Assembly: GCA_001600055.1 (NCBI GenBank)
Contig: BCIV01000005.1
Span: 498,464-562,463 of the forward strand
Source: Filobasidium wieringae
Lineage: Eukaryota > Basidiomycota > Tremellomycetes > Filobasidiales > Filobasidiaceae
Direction: 5' to 3'
Length of the DNA stretch: 64,000 nucleotides
Shown: one piece after another, positions 43,453 through 55,845 of the stretch
Layout: each line of letters begins with the position of its first letter
How positions within the stretch are numbered: position 1 is the first letter of the stretch
Program-made: the position numbers and the translations under genes
The notes under the pieces: model-generated
Database searches by the model: none
The model's input: only the letters and a program-made list of their open reading frames with translations
What the model was told of the DNA's origin: nothing

Positions 43453-45247
43453 ATGCCCTTCCTCCCTTCCCTTCGCTCCAAACGTCTCCGACTCCCTCTC
43501 TCCCTCTTCATCCTCCTCATCCTCTTCCTCCTCCTGGGCCCATCATTCCACCCGTCCCTAAACCTTCCCAATAATCCTCTTGGACCTCAAGCCAGTGCCC
43601 TAGCTTCCCTCACGAAACCTCAGCTCGATCAGAGCGGTCAGAAGGTACAGCAAGACAGACAAGCCGAAGTGGATTTCCAAAGGAGTTTCGAAGAGCCAGA
43701 TTTCGCTCTACTCAGTGGGAAACAACCGCATGAAATCGGATGCGACGTTCCCATTGTCTGGAACACCTCCTCATCATCCTCCTCCTCATCCCCCTCCCCC
43801 TCCCCCTCGTCATCCGAAACCGGCGTCCTCATATTCCTAGGAATATTCTCAGCCGCTCAATCATCCACCTCCTCTCCCGCTCAAATGCGAGCCCGCCGTG
43901 ATCTCTACCGTTCCCTCTACCTCCCCCATTTCCCAAAAAACTTGGTAGAGTACAAATTCATATTAGGGATGCCCCCCGGTGGTGGAGGTGGGGGATCTAA
44001 TGCGGCAGGTCTTGTTGGACGAGCCAGGGTGTTGAGGGAGTTGAGAAAGGAGCAGGAGAAGGAGGGGGATATGGTCATTCTTGATGTACGTTCCGAAAGG
44101 GGGGGTACTGGAACGGGAGGGGTTGATGGGGATTGACCCGTTTTTGCCCTTTACTTTGTCTCTAACCACCATCATCACCACCCTCAAATCCTTGTTCATC
44201 ATCATCGTTATCATCCTATACCCCTCCTGAATCACCCTTCAACACCCCACAGATGGAGGATAACATCGATTCCGGTAAAACGCACAAATACTTCCAATGG
44301 GTCGCCAACCGGTATGCAGGTGAAGGGAGGGTCAAAGGTCGACCTAGATTCGTCGTGTGAGTCTCTTCGTGCCCCGGGAAATTCAGACGGCCATCAAAAT
44401 GGGGATTAACCTTGGGATTGGATTCTGGTCATTGATCCTGATCTTAGGAAATCGGATGATGATGTAAGCTCCCCTTTTCCTCCTCCATCCACTCACCCGG
44501 ACTAAACCTTCATACACCTGACTCTCGGTAGACTCTACTGGTCATGCCGAACCTCATCAGCGCGTTCAAAGATCTAGACTGCTCCACGAACGTCTACTGG
44601 GGAACCTCTGCGGGTCGTTCACAGTATTTCGGCGATTACTTTAGAGGTTTGGCTTATGCCATGAGTTGGCCTTTGGTTCGTCTTTCCCCTCCTCTCTCCA
44701 CTCTCCTACATTCTCTCTCGAAGACAGTTTTTCCCGGACCTGGAGCTGACGATCAAACCCGGCGATATAGATCTCTTGGATAGGATCGGCGGATATGCCT
44801 CTAGCACATATCACCAAGATTGAGGATGCTAGGACGGGACAATGGTTGAGACATTTAGACCCGGTGGACGATCCGATCAAACGGATCGATATGGGTTGGA
44901 CGATGGGGGATTGGAATCAACTCGATGTCGGGTTGGAGACTGTCGGTCTGCGTGAGTCTCTCCAGTCCATAAGTTTGGTTAGGTAGGTCAGGGACAGGAG
45001 CTGATCAAAGACACGCACTGCAGATTGGTGTAAATGGGACGACTGGGTTAAAGAACAACACGAACGGATACGGACCATCTGGTCAGACGCCAAACGACCC
45101 TTCCAATGGGACCAAGGACTCGATCCCGCCTTATCCGTCGCCAAGGGCAAACTGACCCCGGACGAGGCGAAACGCGAACATCAGAAACAGATCGAGATGG
45201 GTTGGGACGTCGAGGGGAACCTCAAGGGGGATGCGGGGGACGGTTGA
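43453..45247 (+). CDS. Family GT31 glycosyltransferase, type II Golgi membrane protein
   Basis: Exons 43453-44085, 44253-44356, 44448-44463, 44532-44675, 44771-44951 and 45024-45247 encode 433 aa from the first in-frame ATG. A short basic tail (SLRSKRLRLP) precedes a membrane anchor (LSLFILLILFLLLG), as in Golgi type II enzymes. The lumenal part has GVLIFLGIFSA, RRDLYRSLYLP, KTHKYFQWVANRY, the metal-binding VKSDDDTLLVMP, and ARTGQWL near the acceptor site, which fit galactosyltransferase-type GT31 enzymes. The 16-nt third exon holds most of the DDD motif. It probably adds a hexose to cell-wall or capsule glycans, but donor and acceptor cannot be read. If translation starts upstream, up to about 93 Ser/Thr-rich residues would be added, but no ATG is visible there. 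Confidence 0.8.
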
Positions 45248-45453
45248 ACGGGATCGGATGGAGAGGATAGAGGATCGTGTAAAGTAGATCGGTTTAATGA
45301 GGGATCGGTTGGTTTTGTTTGCATATCATAGATGAAACGTTATGCGCCGCCTTCTGATCGCACATCAGTGCCCTGATTTGTTCATTCGTAAGGATGGATG
45401 GGCGACTGTTTGACTCGTTCTATAGATGCTGGTGAAAAAGTTTTGCAAGCAAT

Positions 45454-46267
45454 ATGTCAGGTGGACGTACAATACTTGGTCTTGCCATGCTTGCCAAGAA
45501 GACTGTGAAACGGAACCTAAACATGAGGCTCACTATGTTCATCATCGTATGTCCCTCTTCATCTCCATACCAGTACACTTACTTGCAACGCAGATCATCT
45601 GGGTTCATGAGTTCATTCACAGATCCTACCCTCTTTGTCGATTGGAAGTATTGGCAACCTGAGGACGTCCATCATATCAGACTTCGTTACAACTCTGCCA
45701 AACAACAGCTGATTGGTGATCCTATCATCGAGATGATTGAAATCGTACGGTTCGAAAATTTCAACCTCGACCTCGGCCACGACAGGTTTGAAGACCTCGG
45801 GCACGACGGGTTTGGCAAGGAGACGTCAGAGACCATTGGTTCAATAGGGCCATCACAACTGAGATGGCCAGGGCGAGCCAGAGCCGTGTGAGTTTCATTA
45901 TAGTGTGTGATTGTGGGTAGGTGTTTTCTTGTTTGCGTGGGTGTATGTGTTTGTGTGGATGTGTATGTGTAAGGACGGGGCAAAACCTCCAGCTATATAT
46001 ACATTTGTCTGGATCCCTTCTCCCTGACCCCAAATTGAACCGTCTTCATCACTACTGGACCTCTTCTTTTCAGATGAGAAGGACGCGGTCTTCTGGCCTG
46101 CAGCAAGACAAGTCCTTGCTCCTGAAGTCACTCCCTTAGCTCCTGTTGCCACCGTGCATCCAGATTTACGAGCGGAAATGATTGTTTGGCGCGCCGCACC
46201 TATCCAGGCTCCTAACAATGATGTTTCTCCGAAAGTAAAGGATGCCCAACGAGGAGGTGGTGGTTGA
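45454..46267 (+). CDS. Possible short gene of uncertain structure
   Basis: Three open stretches suggest exons. MSGGRTILGLAMLAKKTVKR starts at 45454. A frame through about 45622-45890 reads VDWKYWQPEDVHHIRLRYNS. A frame from about 46073 to 46267 reads DEKDAVFWPAARQVLAPEVT and ends in GGGG. The first two join in phase with a GTCCCT donor; the last two share canonical ends (GTGAGT, TTTTCAG) but not the same phase unless another intron is used. No family is recognised. The 45900-45975 stretch inside the proposed intron is TG-rich. Confidence 0.3.
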
Positions 46268-46852
46268 TCTGGCTCTAGCTGAGGGGGACGAGCTCGATCC
46301 CTCGAATGAACGGTCAGAATGAGTCACGTTCACAAGAGCTGATCATAACTCACGATCATCTTTCGTTGTACAGATTTTAGAGCTGACATGAGTGACGCCG
46401 CATTCTTATCGAAGGTCGGATTGAGCTCTGCAATATCTCGGAGTTAATGTTGCAGCAACACCGTCCAAGCGGATGACCAGAAGAGGGACAGTAAGCACGA
46501 GGCGGCGGCAGATGAGCTCGAATGTAGCCGTCATTCACCCTAGAAAAACAATATCTCTGGCTTAAATCAGGCGGAAGGATGCAGTCTTTAGCTGTTTTTT
46601 GTCGGTTACGGGTAACTACAAATTGGGAAGTTCGAGCGAGATAAGCTGTCTAATCAATGATTCGGCTTATATCTGATTGACGAGCAACGGTAGCATTTCG
46701 TGCAAGCGGAGAAGTAAACATTGCATTACTTCCGATACTACGGACGAGTTGCACTGGCGATAATCATAAATAAGGCAATCATGTACTGAATGAAAATGTA
46801 CTTCCTGTCCCTCTCGTAAGGGTCTATCTTTCCTGGAACCACGATCGTGAGA
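46268..46852. other. Intergenic region
   Basis: About 585 bases between convergent genes. I see no motif or gene. Confidence 0.4.
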
Positions 46853-49800
46853 TCAGACTCGCACTCGTTTGCGTGGACTACCAGCAGATGGTCCGCCAGC
46901 TTCGCTCTCCATGGAAGTAGGCCGAGCTCGTTTGTTCCTGACGTCTGGAGTAGCACGCACCATCTCCAACCAAGTGGGAGATTCCGGTACAGTCGGCGCG
47001 GGTGCTAGACCGAGCTTATGAGTGAGATCCAGCCCACTAGGGGATGAGAACGTCGTATAGTCGGCTGGAGAAGCAGCGACCCCAGCTAGCGTTCCTGGTC
47101 GCGCTGGGGTGACCATCGAAGTAGGACGATACCCTCCGATCGTGCTAAGCCCTGACCGTATAGCCGAAGTCTTGGGTGTCGGTGTAGGCGCAGATAGAGC
47201 TTTACTAGCCGATGTAGGGGAAGACATATCGGGTTTGGCGATAACGACGTTGTCACCTTTGGGTACGGCCTCTTTCTTTCCATAAACAGGTGGCTTTCCA
47301 CGTCTGTAGGGCAAGATATCGGCGGCAGGTTGTAGTTCTGCAGGAGTGATGGGCGAATCCTCGTGCCGTCTCGAGACCGAGCTCGATGGGTCTTGGGAAG
47401 CGGGTTGTAACTCTGGTACCGCGAATTCGTCATGAGCACGTTGCACTGAAGACATGACTTTGGATCGCAAAGATCGGACAGGTTGCCTGCGTAGCGGTGT
47501 AGTTTCGGCGATCGTCCGATTTCGGCTCGGTCGACTCGGGGTTTCCTCCATAATCGTCGGTGGTCGAGCGAGCGAAACCTCCTCTTCAGCGTCAACAGCG
47601 TCCTCGGCCTTGTCGTCAGTTAGGTCTTGCAGCCTTTGTGACCCAGCTTTACTGGCAGTGCTTGTTGTAGAACCCTGACTTGTAGAAGGTCGTCTGTCCT
47701 CATGGGGGAGAGCCAAATTAGATCCCTCAACTTGCTTGAGATTAGGTGCAGGCGAGGCAGATATCGCAAGCAGAATCTCGGCCGCTTCTTCATTATCTGA
47801 CCCAGTCTGCTCCTCCTTGTCCGGCTTTCCTTTCTCGGCCGGCTTGACGATGGTATGAGCTTCCGCAAGCGGGGCTGCCTTTTTCATATCTGGATTGATC
47901 GGGCTAGCACCTTCTGAAGTCTCGGCTAACATGTTCAAGGAACCATTAGCTACAGGAATGGATCCGAAAACATCGCCTTCCTCGGTCGATTGTGATGCCA
48001 TTCGCTTGCTAGCAGTGGGTCGGACAGTTAACCTAGACGACGTTCGGCTCTGCATTGGTCGTTCCCGCTGCTCGCCTGAGCTGGACTGACTCCTGGCGCG
48101 GGCAGCCTCTCGGACGGGCGCTTGCGAAGGTAAAGATGTCGGGACAGCAACGACAGGATATGTAAGAGCAGGTGTGTCCGGATTCTGGTCGATCTGCGGG
48201 AATGTCGACTCGTATGGCAGATGGCGACGATTCAGCTCGCGCTGTTTCTCGACTGACAGGTACGCTGGATGAATATTGCCCGAATCAGCAGACCCACCAA
48301 CCGATCTCGGATTGTCAGCAGGAGCAGGCTGCTTTGAGGTATAAGGCGAGAGGTCCGGCCCGATCTCCGTCTCTTGGATCTGAGCGTCATCCTCCTCTTC
48401 TCCTTGGTCTTCATCGCTCGATCCTTCCTGTGCCCAATCTTGTGTACCTGTCAATCGGATCCGCTCCATGGCCGCTAATCTCGCTGCCTCCTTGGTAGTG
48501 ATTCTTCGCGTAGGTTGAGGTGGAATTGACATGTCACGCAATCTCGAACCGCTGGCCTTGCGCGGTCGCTTGCCCGGTGCTATCGATGTTGCTGGCGATC
48601 GCGATTGCTTATCTCTGCCTTTCGCTCCGGCAGCCATAGCATCAGTATTGATACTTATGCTTCTCGTTTCCGATCGCATATCGTAATCTTCATCATCAGA
48701 CGATTCCGGCATGGGTAGACCCAGCTTTTCAGCTCTCCTCCTTTGCCTATGAAGGAGTACAAATGAGCGAGAGTATGGTAAAATGACCTTGAGCTCAACG
48801 AACCTATCCTTTGCTGCCCATCTCCTCTTGCTTTCAAGAGTTCTCCTATGCTTCTCTTCCTCGTTAGCCGGTCTGTTCGGGTCTGAGAGCAATGTCAGGT
48901 CAGAATTATGGTCATACCTCGCAACGCACTCGCACTTACTATTGTCCCACCGACTCTTCTTGACCTGAACTTCCAGCTCGATTCCATGTTTACTCATCTG
49001 GTGTCTTCGACAGATACTCCTAGCATGCTGTCCCGTATACACTTTATCGCAATAGGGACACCCATGAGCGTTAGGTCTGGCTGGGTCGGTGACTGTATCA
49101 CCCGGTCTCAGATCAGGATGTAATGGTGGCGGCCCCTGATCAGGGTTTGGTTCTTCTACATCTGGAGTGATAGAAGCCTTATGCCTTCGTTTCTTATTCC
49201 CCTTCGAGGAGGACGAAGGGTTCTGCGTCGGTTCTCTCGAAGCGGTCTCTGTGGCAGGTTTCCCATTCGATCCCAATGCTCCGGTTCCCATAGCAGCCAA
49301 GATTCTAGCAGCACTTCCACTAGAATGAACACTCGCCTCCTCGCCCATCCCTGCACTACCTCCGCCCCTAGAACTAGCCCTGGACACCGAACGCTCCGTA
49401 CTAATCCCAGGTCTTGCGGTAGTATACGCCTGTTCTTCCGGCTTATACCTCACTGCCTGTCTCTGCTGGGTATACGCATGCTGTTCCTGACCATAACCAG
49501 CATAAGGACTCGCATAACCCTGCGACGTATAGACCGGACCCTGTTCAAACTCCCTCCCTCTTCGATCGACAAATACTTGATGCCCTTGAGTAGGGTAGAT
49601 CATTCCCCCCGGTTGAGCCGATCCGGGAGGAACAGACCCGGATTCATAATACTGATACCTCCCATGAACCTGTTCTGCCGAACGCATAGAGACGGGCTGA
49701 AACTGATGCCCCTGCTGATGAGCAAACGAGCCTTCCATTCGATTCTGTTGATGTGAGTGTTGCTGCGATTGCGATTGCGATTGCGACTGCGACTGCGACT

Positions 49801-51031
49801 GTGGCTGTGCTTGAGAATAAGTTGCAGAGCTCGGATGAACGTAATACCCGTAACGACCGTTCCCCATCGCCTGAGCCTGAGCCTGAGCTTGAGTCTGAGC
49901 CGAAGAGCTTCCTTGACCCTGTCCGTACCCTCGCTGGATGAATGCGGTTTCTTCATTAGGATGAGCGAATTGGTAGTACTCCACCATCCCTTGTTGATTA
50001 CCCTGTTGGGTCTGTTGCTGTTGATGAGAGTGCTGAAGTCCCATCTGCTGAGCCGCGAACCCACTTCCCGCCTGACCCTGCCCTCCAACCCTACCATAGT
50101 CCAGAGCCGACCGGGGTCTAACAGGAACCTGAGCTAAAGGAGGCCCATCCTGTTCTTCCCCCTCTTCATCCACCCCGTCGGGTTTCGAGGCAGAGCCAGA
50201 ATATTGTTGATTCTCCTTAGAGTACTGAATCTGATTGAATTGTAGCGGGTTCGGGTTGTGATTGGTAGATGAGGTCGAAGCGATGGATTGAGCAGGTTGT
50301 AGAGGATAACTGAATACTCTCCTTCCTCCTTCCGTCCCCGTTTGTCCCGGTTTTCCACTTTGCAGTTCCCCCTGAGATTGATTTTGAGATTGTCCTTGTC
50401 CTTGTCCCTGAGCCTGAACCTGGACCTGCATATGGGTCGACGAATGGGAGAAAGGTTGACTCTGAATAGGTTGAGCATATCCCGTGTTCCCCTTTCCCAA
50501 CCCCGAATGAAGGTTTATTCGACCATTTTGTACTTGCACCCCGAACATGGGAGGAATCAAAGTAGGATCGACCAGTTGTTCGGTAGGATTCGCGCTGGAA
50601 CTGATAGAGTGAGGTTTAGATTGGTCCGTTTGGGTTTGAGGTCGAGATTTGGGTTTAGATGGGGTTGGGGGTGTGAGGGTAGTGGTTATCTACTCATACG
50701 AAACGGTAGAGAGGAGAAATCGAACAGAGAGGAGCAGAAGATCATGAGAAGAGGGTCGACATCGCCGACAAAGAAGGAAAGGTAAAAGTAGAACGTAGAT
50801 CAATCAAAAGCAAACAAGATCCATTCTCATCAGCTCTGCACTACCGCATCTTATCGAATAGAAGGTAAAACTAACCAATCCACCTCCTTTTCCCTTATCC
50901 ACCCCCAAGCCGGCGTTCTTTACCTTTTCGAGGCTCAAATCCGTTGTCCGTGGTTTACGTGGGCTTCGTCTGGGTAGTCGTTTCCCGGACTGAGGCGTTG
51001 GCGAGGAAGGGGGGTCTTGACGTGGCATCAT
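46853..51031 (-). CDS. Large Gln-rich C2H2 zinc-finger protein, probable transcription regulator
   Basis: Three exons (51031-50876, 50689-48804, 48746-46853) encode 1311 aa. The N-terminus has a basic, AT-hook-like KRLPRRSPRKPR. Residues about 60-500 are very Gln/Ser/Tyr-rich with QSQSQSQ and QAQAQAQA runs, like activation or prion-like domains. One finger follows: CPYCDKVYTGQHARSICRRHQMSKHG, with CxxC and paired His, then SRWDNSKCECV and a basic helix (KRRWAAKDRQRRRAEKLGLP). The remaining 650 residues are disordered with acidic patches and end in a nuclear-type PRKRVRV. A 57-nt stretch (48747-48803) has splice ends, is a multiple of three, and interrupts the basic helix, so I treat it as an intron. 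It should act in the nucleus. No named orthologue is claimed. Confidence 0.75.
49759..49800 (-). repeat. Degenerate hexanucleotide run coding Ser-Gln repeats
   Basis: A TGCGAT/TGCGAC run encodes alternating Ser and Gln in the zinc-finger protein. A similar run near 49869-49895 encodes Ala-Gln repeats. Confidence 0.7.
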
Positions 51032-52769
51032 TTACTGTTTGTGCCTTTCCGTAGGGAAACTAGACGATGAGGTCGTATAGAGATGGTGTGGTGCTGAAAA
51101 AGGTGGTCGGTGGTTGCGAACAAGAACGAGTTTGTAGTGAAATCAAGAAAGTGGTTGATCGATTGTCTAAATCTTCAACGTCTCCTCTCTCATTCTGCTC
51201 TTCCTCTGCACATTTCCCTGCAAGATGATACTATACCGAGTAAATCAGACCCTCTCTTCCACTTGAGATCAGTTGTATGGCGGTGAGGGCGATGGATGAC
51301 CGTATAAGAGAGAATGAATCGATGGCGATCTGAATGATCGAGAGTGGATGTTGAAATGGTTGAATGATGATTCTCTCTTCTCTCGCACGCGCGCAAAACC
51401 GATTCTCGTCGTTTAGTCTAGAGCTATACAACCGCTATTCCACCCAGTAACACGAAAATAAGCTCATCCTGTTCCCCTCTTCCTCAGCTCCCAAATCCAT
51501 GTCCCCAAACCATCCTCTACCGGATACCCACCCACAAAACCAACACCCAAATCCCTCCCCTCACCTGTGTAAACTAGCGTGTTTCCCCCTTTGTGAATCC
51601 CTCGCGTTCGTTCTCACGCGAACCAAAAGTCGGAGCAAGACGTCATCGCTTTTCCTGGTTCGTATAACGTTTCACGCTAGGGTTGCCCGGGGTTTCAGGT
51701 CGAAAAGAGGTCGATAGAATATTTATGTGGGCATTGGGGTGAACTGTATGATAGAAGCTGTCTGTTTCCTAGGGTTTGGATGTTTGGATCATTGGTATAA
51801 CAGAATCTGACTGCAGCAAATGAGTTCTCAAGAGGCACTACAGTCGAAGCCCTGGATTTATCCGCGACAAGATCGCACCGAATGTCCAGGAAAGAATTTC
51901 AAAGCCTAATAATACAGAACAGATATCGTTACCTCCATTGCCTGGTTAGGGACACGACGACCATCTGAAGATGCACAACTGAGCTACATTCGTTACATGA
52001 ATCACACATTCTTGTGCCATTGCATAAGATATACCACACCATTTCGACTTGCGAAAGCTTCCTTTCTCGTGTTCATGCGCTCATATTTTCCGACTAATCT
52101 CGCAGTCCACCCAGCTATTTCTGTTCTTGTTCGTCGAGAACTGGACAAGATCCGATACCTGGGCCGTACGTCTGAACGTGGACGATACACAACGGGGCAA
52201 CGGGTAAACGGTAGAACAGTTGTTTACGGCTGCCTTACTTTGAAGAGACTCAAGGTATATATAGATCGCAGATTCAAGGCGTACCTCGAGAACGCTTTTG
52301 GTAGCCAGCTCGTACCCTCGGTTCATCTTTTGCGGATCTTATTCAGTTCCTCGCAAGCTTCACAAGATGAAACCGACACCGGGACTCTCGAACGAGTTGT
52401 ATCCGACAGCTGACAGTTGTCTTCATCTTACAAGTAGTCAAGTGGGCTGGGATCTACCGCCCGTGTGTCACTCACCGAGCGGCGAGCAGAAGCTGAAACC
52501 GGTCCGATTTGCCCACTCGAAACGAGATGAAACACGTGATGAACGCTTACGAGAAACCGGTTATACGTTCGGCTATCAGACGAAATGTCAACAATCTGCA
52601 TCCGAAGGCAACGGACACGGACACCTGGATATGCTCATCTCGACTCGTTCAAAGATCGCTCAGATGGTATATAGATACGAGATGCAATCCTCAATAAGCA
52701 CTCGTCACCATGCTCTGACAGTCAAGAACACAAGCCAAGCTTGTTCCCCTCAGTTTCATCTTTCCAACG
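51032..52769. other. Intergenic region, 1.7 kb
   Basis: This lies between the divergent zinc-finger and hydrolase genes. Plus-strand open frames at 51997-52413 and 52298-52903 overlap each other in different frames and show no family features. A long 5' leader of either gene is plausible. TATATAGA-like sequences occur near 52256 and 52669. Confidence 0.35.
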
Positions 52770-54525
52770 ATGCCCATATCGACCTACACCTATCCTCCTC
52801 TGCGCAACATCGCTCGGGCTCCTATCACCCCACCTCAAGTCATCCACCCCATCTTCCCACCTCCATCCGCTGCAGTCCCTCGCTCACTTCCTATTCGTCA
52901 TAACGAAGATCCTTACCGAATCAAAGGATTCAAAGCTTACCGGCATTCAGTCAATGCCGCCTACCCCCGATCGTTGAATGATTCTGTAGGGGAGGTCGAA
53001 CCGCTTTCAAACCCCTTTGGACCCGTCTCCGGTTCATCGAAAGAAGAACGTTCGAAGAATCTAAAAACTGCTGCCCGAAAATGCTTGGCGGCTAGATATC
53101 ATGGTCAAAGAAGAACGATCGAGGAGTTGAAGGGGATAAGGGAAGAACCTGCCCTTTATTTGGGGATCAATCGGTTCATCCGTTACCCTTCTTCCTCCAC
53201 CGTACCTGTCAATCCAGTAACATTGATAGTATACCATGCCAACGGGTTTCATAAGGAACAATACGAGCCGCTCTTCTCTCATCTCTCCGAACTCCTTCCT
53301 TCTACTGAAGAGACCCAGCAAGATCCGGGGACACATAAAGACGAGCACAAGAGCGGACAATATGTTGAAGAAATCATCATGGTAGATCACTACAATCACG
53401 GTGATAGCTATCTCCTTAACAAAGGTCTGATAGGTAAATTAGCTAGTTGGGAAGATACCGTACGTTCCCTTACCTCCCGTTCATCCTGGTTTCATCATGT
53501 TCCTTGTTGATTTTGATTTAAACTCGTCTTGAAAAGGCAAGAGATCTGGTCGCGATGTTAAGACATTCCTTACCGCCGCTTGAATCTGATCCGGAAGGGT
53601 TACCAGAACATCTACCCTATCATTCGGCGGTCTCGGGAGGAAAGGTGGGCGGAAGGAAGAGGAGGATCATAGGTGTTGGTCATTCCATCGGAGGGAACGC
53701 TTTGTACGTGCCCAACTCTTCTTCGAATTCGATGAGGGTTAATAACAGACACGGTCCATAGAGTTCGAGCAGCTCGAGCTCATCCGGATATGTTCGAAAG
53801 TCTCATCCTCATAGACCCTATGACCCGTTCATTTGACCCGAAATATCAAACCATCGAGAACCCTATGGCACTCCACATGTCCTCCTCCTGTATCGGTCGA
53901 CGAGATACCTGGCCATCCCGTCAATCCGCAACTTCCGATCTCCTCCGTTCCCCCTACTTCCAACGGTGGGATCCCCTCGTCTTTCAAAAATTCGTCGAAA
54001 CGGGCTTAATAGATCTTTCTGTATTATCGGGCAAGAGGGAGGACGAGGGTCAGGTCACTTTGAGTACCCCGAGATGGGTGGAGGCGAGTGTTTTTTGTGA
54101 TGGGACCGCGATGGTTCATGGGTACGACGCATTGCCTTTGTTACCAAAGGAGTTGAAGATTGGGTTCATCATGGCCGGGGAATCTAGTTCGTAAGTACTC
54201 TCTTTCATTGCTTCGTTCATGAAGAGCAGAGAAACCGTTACTGAGGTCCCGAATGGATCAGGACCGGTGGGAAAGTCGAAACACACGAGATCGTACATCG
54301 ACCACCTTCCGCGGAGAACGTCATCATAACCGAATCCGGTCATCTGGTTCGTCCCCCTCTTCGCCCTTCGTTTCCCAGGTCGACTGACTACCAGCGAACC
54401 CGATGGACGTGTAGATCGCACAGGAACAGCCTAAAGCGTTGGCCAAGGAGGTTCACCGGATCTTACTTGGTCGTCCGATCCAGCCTGATCAAGAGGTCAG
54501 AGCCAAGGTCGAGGCAAAGTTGTAG
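52770..54525 (+). CDS. Peroxisomal alpha/beta-hydrolase (LPX1-like lipase/esterase)
   Basis: Five exons, 52770-53459, 53537-53703, 53762-54190, 54262-54346 and 54415-54525, encode 493 aa. The alpha/beta-hydrolase core has LIVYHANGFHKEQYEPLF (oxyanion region), GVGHSIGGNAL with nucleophile Ser280, VRAARAHPDMFESLILIDP, and a late VIITESGHLIAQEQP segment with the catalytic His. The protein ends EAKL; AKL is a functional type 1 peroxisomal targeting signal in many fungi. The combination resembles yeast Lpx1, a matrix lipase, and AK-toxin-type peroxisomal hydrolases in filamentous fungi. The substrate is likely an acyl ester, but this is inference. The acceptor CCATAG at 53761 was chosen over an earlier CAG because only it keeps the frame. 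Confidence 0.85.
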
Positions 54526-54837
54526 AAATAGGGGAATCGAGTTGTATTGAAGGCCGTCCGTGATCACATTCAGATTGCCGCCTAGAGTTGTACGATGAGC
54601 TGGTATCCGTTTCAGTATGCTGCGACAAAGCGGGTCGGTCGGGGTGCTAATCCTGTTCTATTTTCAGCTAATTGCTGTTCGTGAATAGTTCATGCCGCGG
54701 CGCTGACGATATTCACTGATTGCGATAGTGTAACGATCCCAAAGTCGGTTGTTCGTATAAAGAATAGGACATCGAAGTCAACAGAGCCTCGTTGACTGTA
54801 CATCCGCTCGTAGCTGACATACTAAGAAGAGAAAACA
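54526..54837. other. Intergenic region
   Basis: About 310 bases between two plus-strand genes; nothing distinctive seen. Confidence 0.4.
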
Positions 54838-55845
54838 ATGTCGACCATGATCCCGATCATCGCACTCGAAGAGCACTACATGGACCCTATTCTCATGTCG
54901 TCGTCGAGCAACTCCTCATCACCGATCCATAAGATGCCCGAACAGATCACCAACAAGCTCAAAGCTCTGGACCAGTCTCGAACCCAAGATCTGATTCGGA
55001 ACGGTATATCCCTTCAGATCTTATCCCACGTTCCCTCACATGCTTCCGTTCCGGAGACCAAAGCGGCAAACGATCGCCTATTCCAACACGTCCAGCAGAA
55101 CTCTGATCAATATCGGGCTTTCGCTCACCTCCCCATGCACAGTCCTGTAGAAGCAGCGGAGGAGTTACACCGCTGCGTGACCGAGTTGGGTCTCGTTGGG
55201 GCTTTGATCGATAACCATATGGATGGAAGATTCTACGACGATCCTCATTTCTGGCCCGTCTTCGAGGCCGCCGAGAAGCTGGGTACGGTGATTTACATCC
55301 ACCCGACGTTCGCGGCCGAAGAAATGTCTTCGGCATTGTATACTGGGAACTACTGCGAGAAGGCAGGGACAATGTTAGGTGCCTATGGTTTCGGTTGGCA
55401 TGTCGATACAGGACTCCAAATCCTTCGTCTTTTTCAAAGCGGCTTTTTCGAAAAATATCCCAAGATCAAGATCATCCTGGGACATATGGGAGAAACTCTA
55501 CCCTACCTCATCGACCGGATCCTGAGTAATCCTGCCTTCCAAAAGGGTGCTAGAGTAGGGAAAGAAGAATCCCAGCTGGTCCAAAGGGATTTGAAAACCG
55601 TATGGAACGAGAATATATGGTTCACTACTTCAGGGATGTTCAGTCTAGCACCGATGAGATGTCTCTTGGAGACGGTCAAGAGGGATCGGATTTTGTTGAG
55701 CATCGACTATCCGTTCTCAAAGAACGAACAGGGACGAGAATTTTTGGATCGATTGGGGGCAAGTGGGTTGGTCACGGAAGACGAACTGAGGGATATGGCT
55801 CATGGGAATGCAGAGAGGTTGTTAGGAATAAAGGTGACGCGATAG
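54838..55845 (+). CDS. Intronless amidohydrolase-2 family protein (resorcylate-decarboxylase-like)
   Basis: A single exon encodes 335 aa. ALEEHY near the N-terminus (metal Glu/His), VIYIHP in the middle, ILGHMGETLPYL, and LLSIDYPF with the metal-binding Asp match the amidohydrolase-2 family that includes gamma-resorcylate and 2,3-dihydroxybenzoate decarboxylases and ACMSD. It would carry one divalent metal and most likely decarboxylates a hydroxybenzoate-type acid in the cytosol. The exact reaction is not decided by sequence alone. Nearly every recognised neighbour has two to twelve exons, so an intronless 1-kb gene is unusual here. Retroposition or transfer from bacteria or another fungus is possible, though intron loss is an equal alternative. 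Confidence 0.87.
   Translation: MSTMIPIIALEEHYMDPILMSSSSNSSSPIHKMPEQITNKLKALDQSRTQDLIRNGISLQILSHVPSHASVPETKAANDRLFQHVQQNSDQYRAFAHLPMHSPVEAAEELHRCVTELGLVGALIDNHMDGRFYDDPHFWPVFEAAEKLGTVIYIHPTFAAEEMSSALYTGNYCEKAGTMLGAYGFGWHVDTGLQILRLFQSGFFEKYPKIKIILGHMGETLPYLIDRILSNPAFQKGARVGKEESQLVQRDLKTVWNENIWFTTSGMFSLAPMRCLLETVKRDRILLSIDYPFSKNEQGREFLDRLGASGLVTEDELRDMAHGNAERLLGIKVTR

Noticed and set aside
45687..46218. Minus-strand frame starting MKLTRLWLALAISVVMALL
   Set aside because: It resembles a signal peptide, but the frame runs through TG-rich repeats and splices to nothing; left as possible noise beside the uncertain plus-strand gene.
49181..50137. Several plus-strand open frames opposite the Q-rich protein
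   Set aside because: They mirror the low-complexity Gln/Ser codons of the minus-strand gene and read as Leu/Arg repeats.
52298..52903. 201-codon open frame before the peroxisomal hydrolase
   Set aside because: It overlaps the hydrolase start in another frame, has no motif, and has the composition of non-coding leader.
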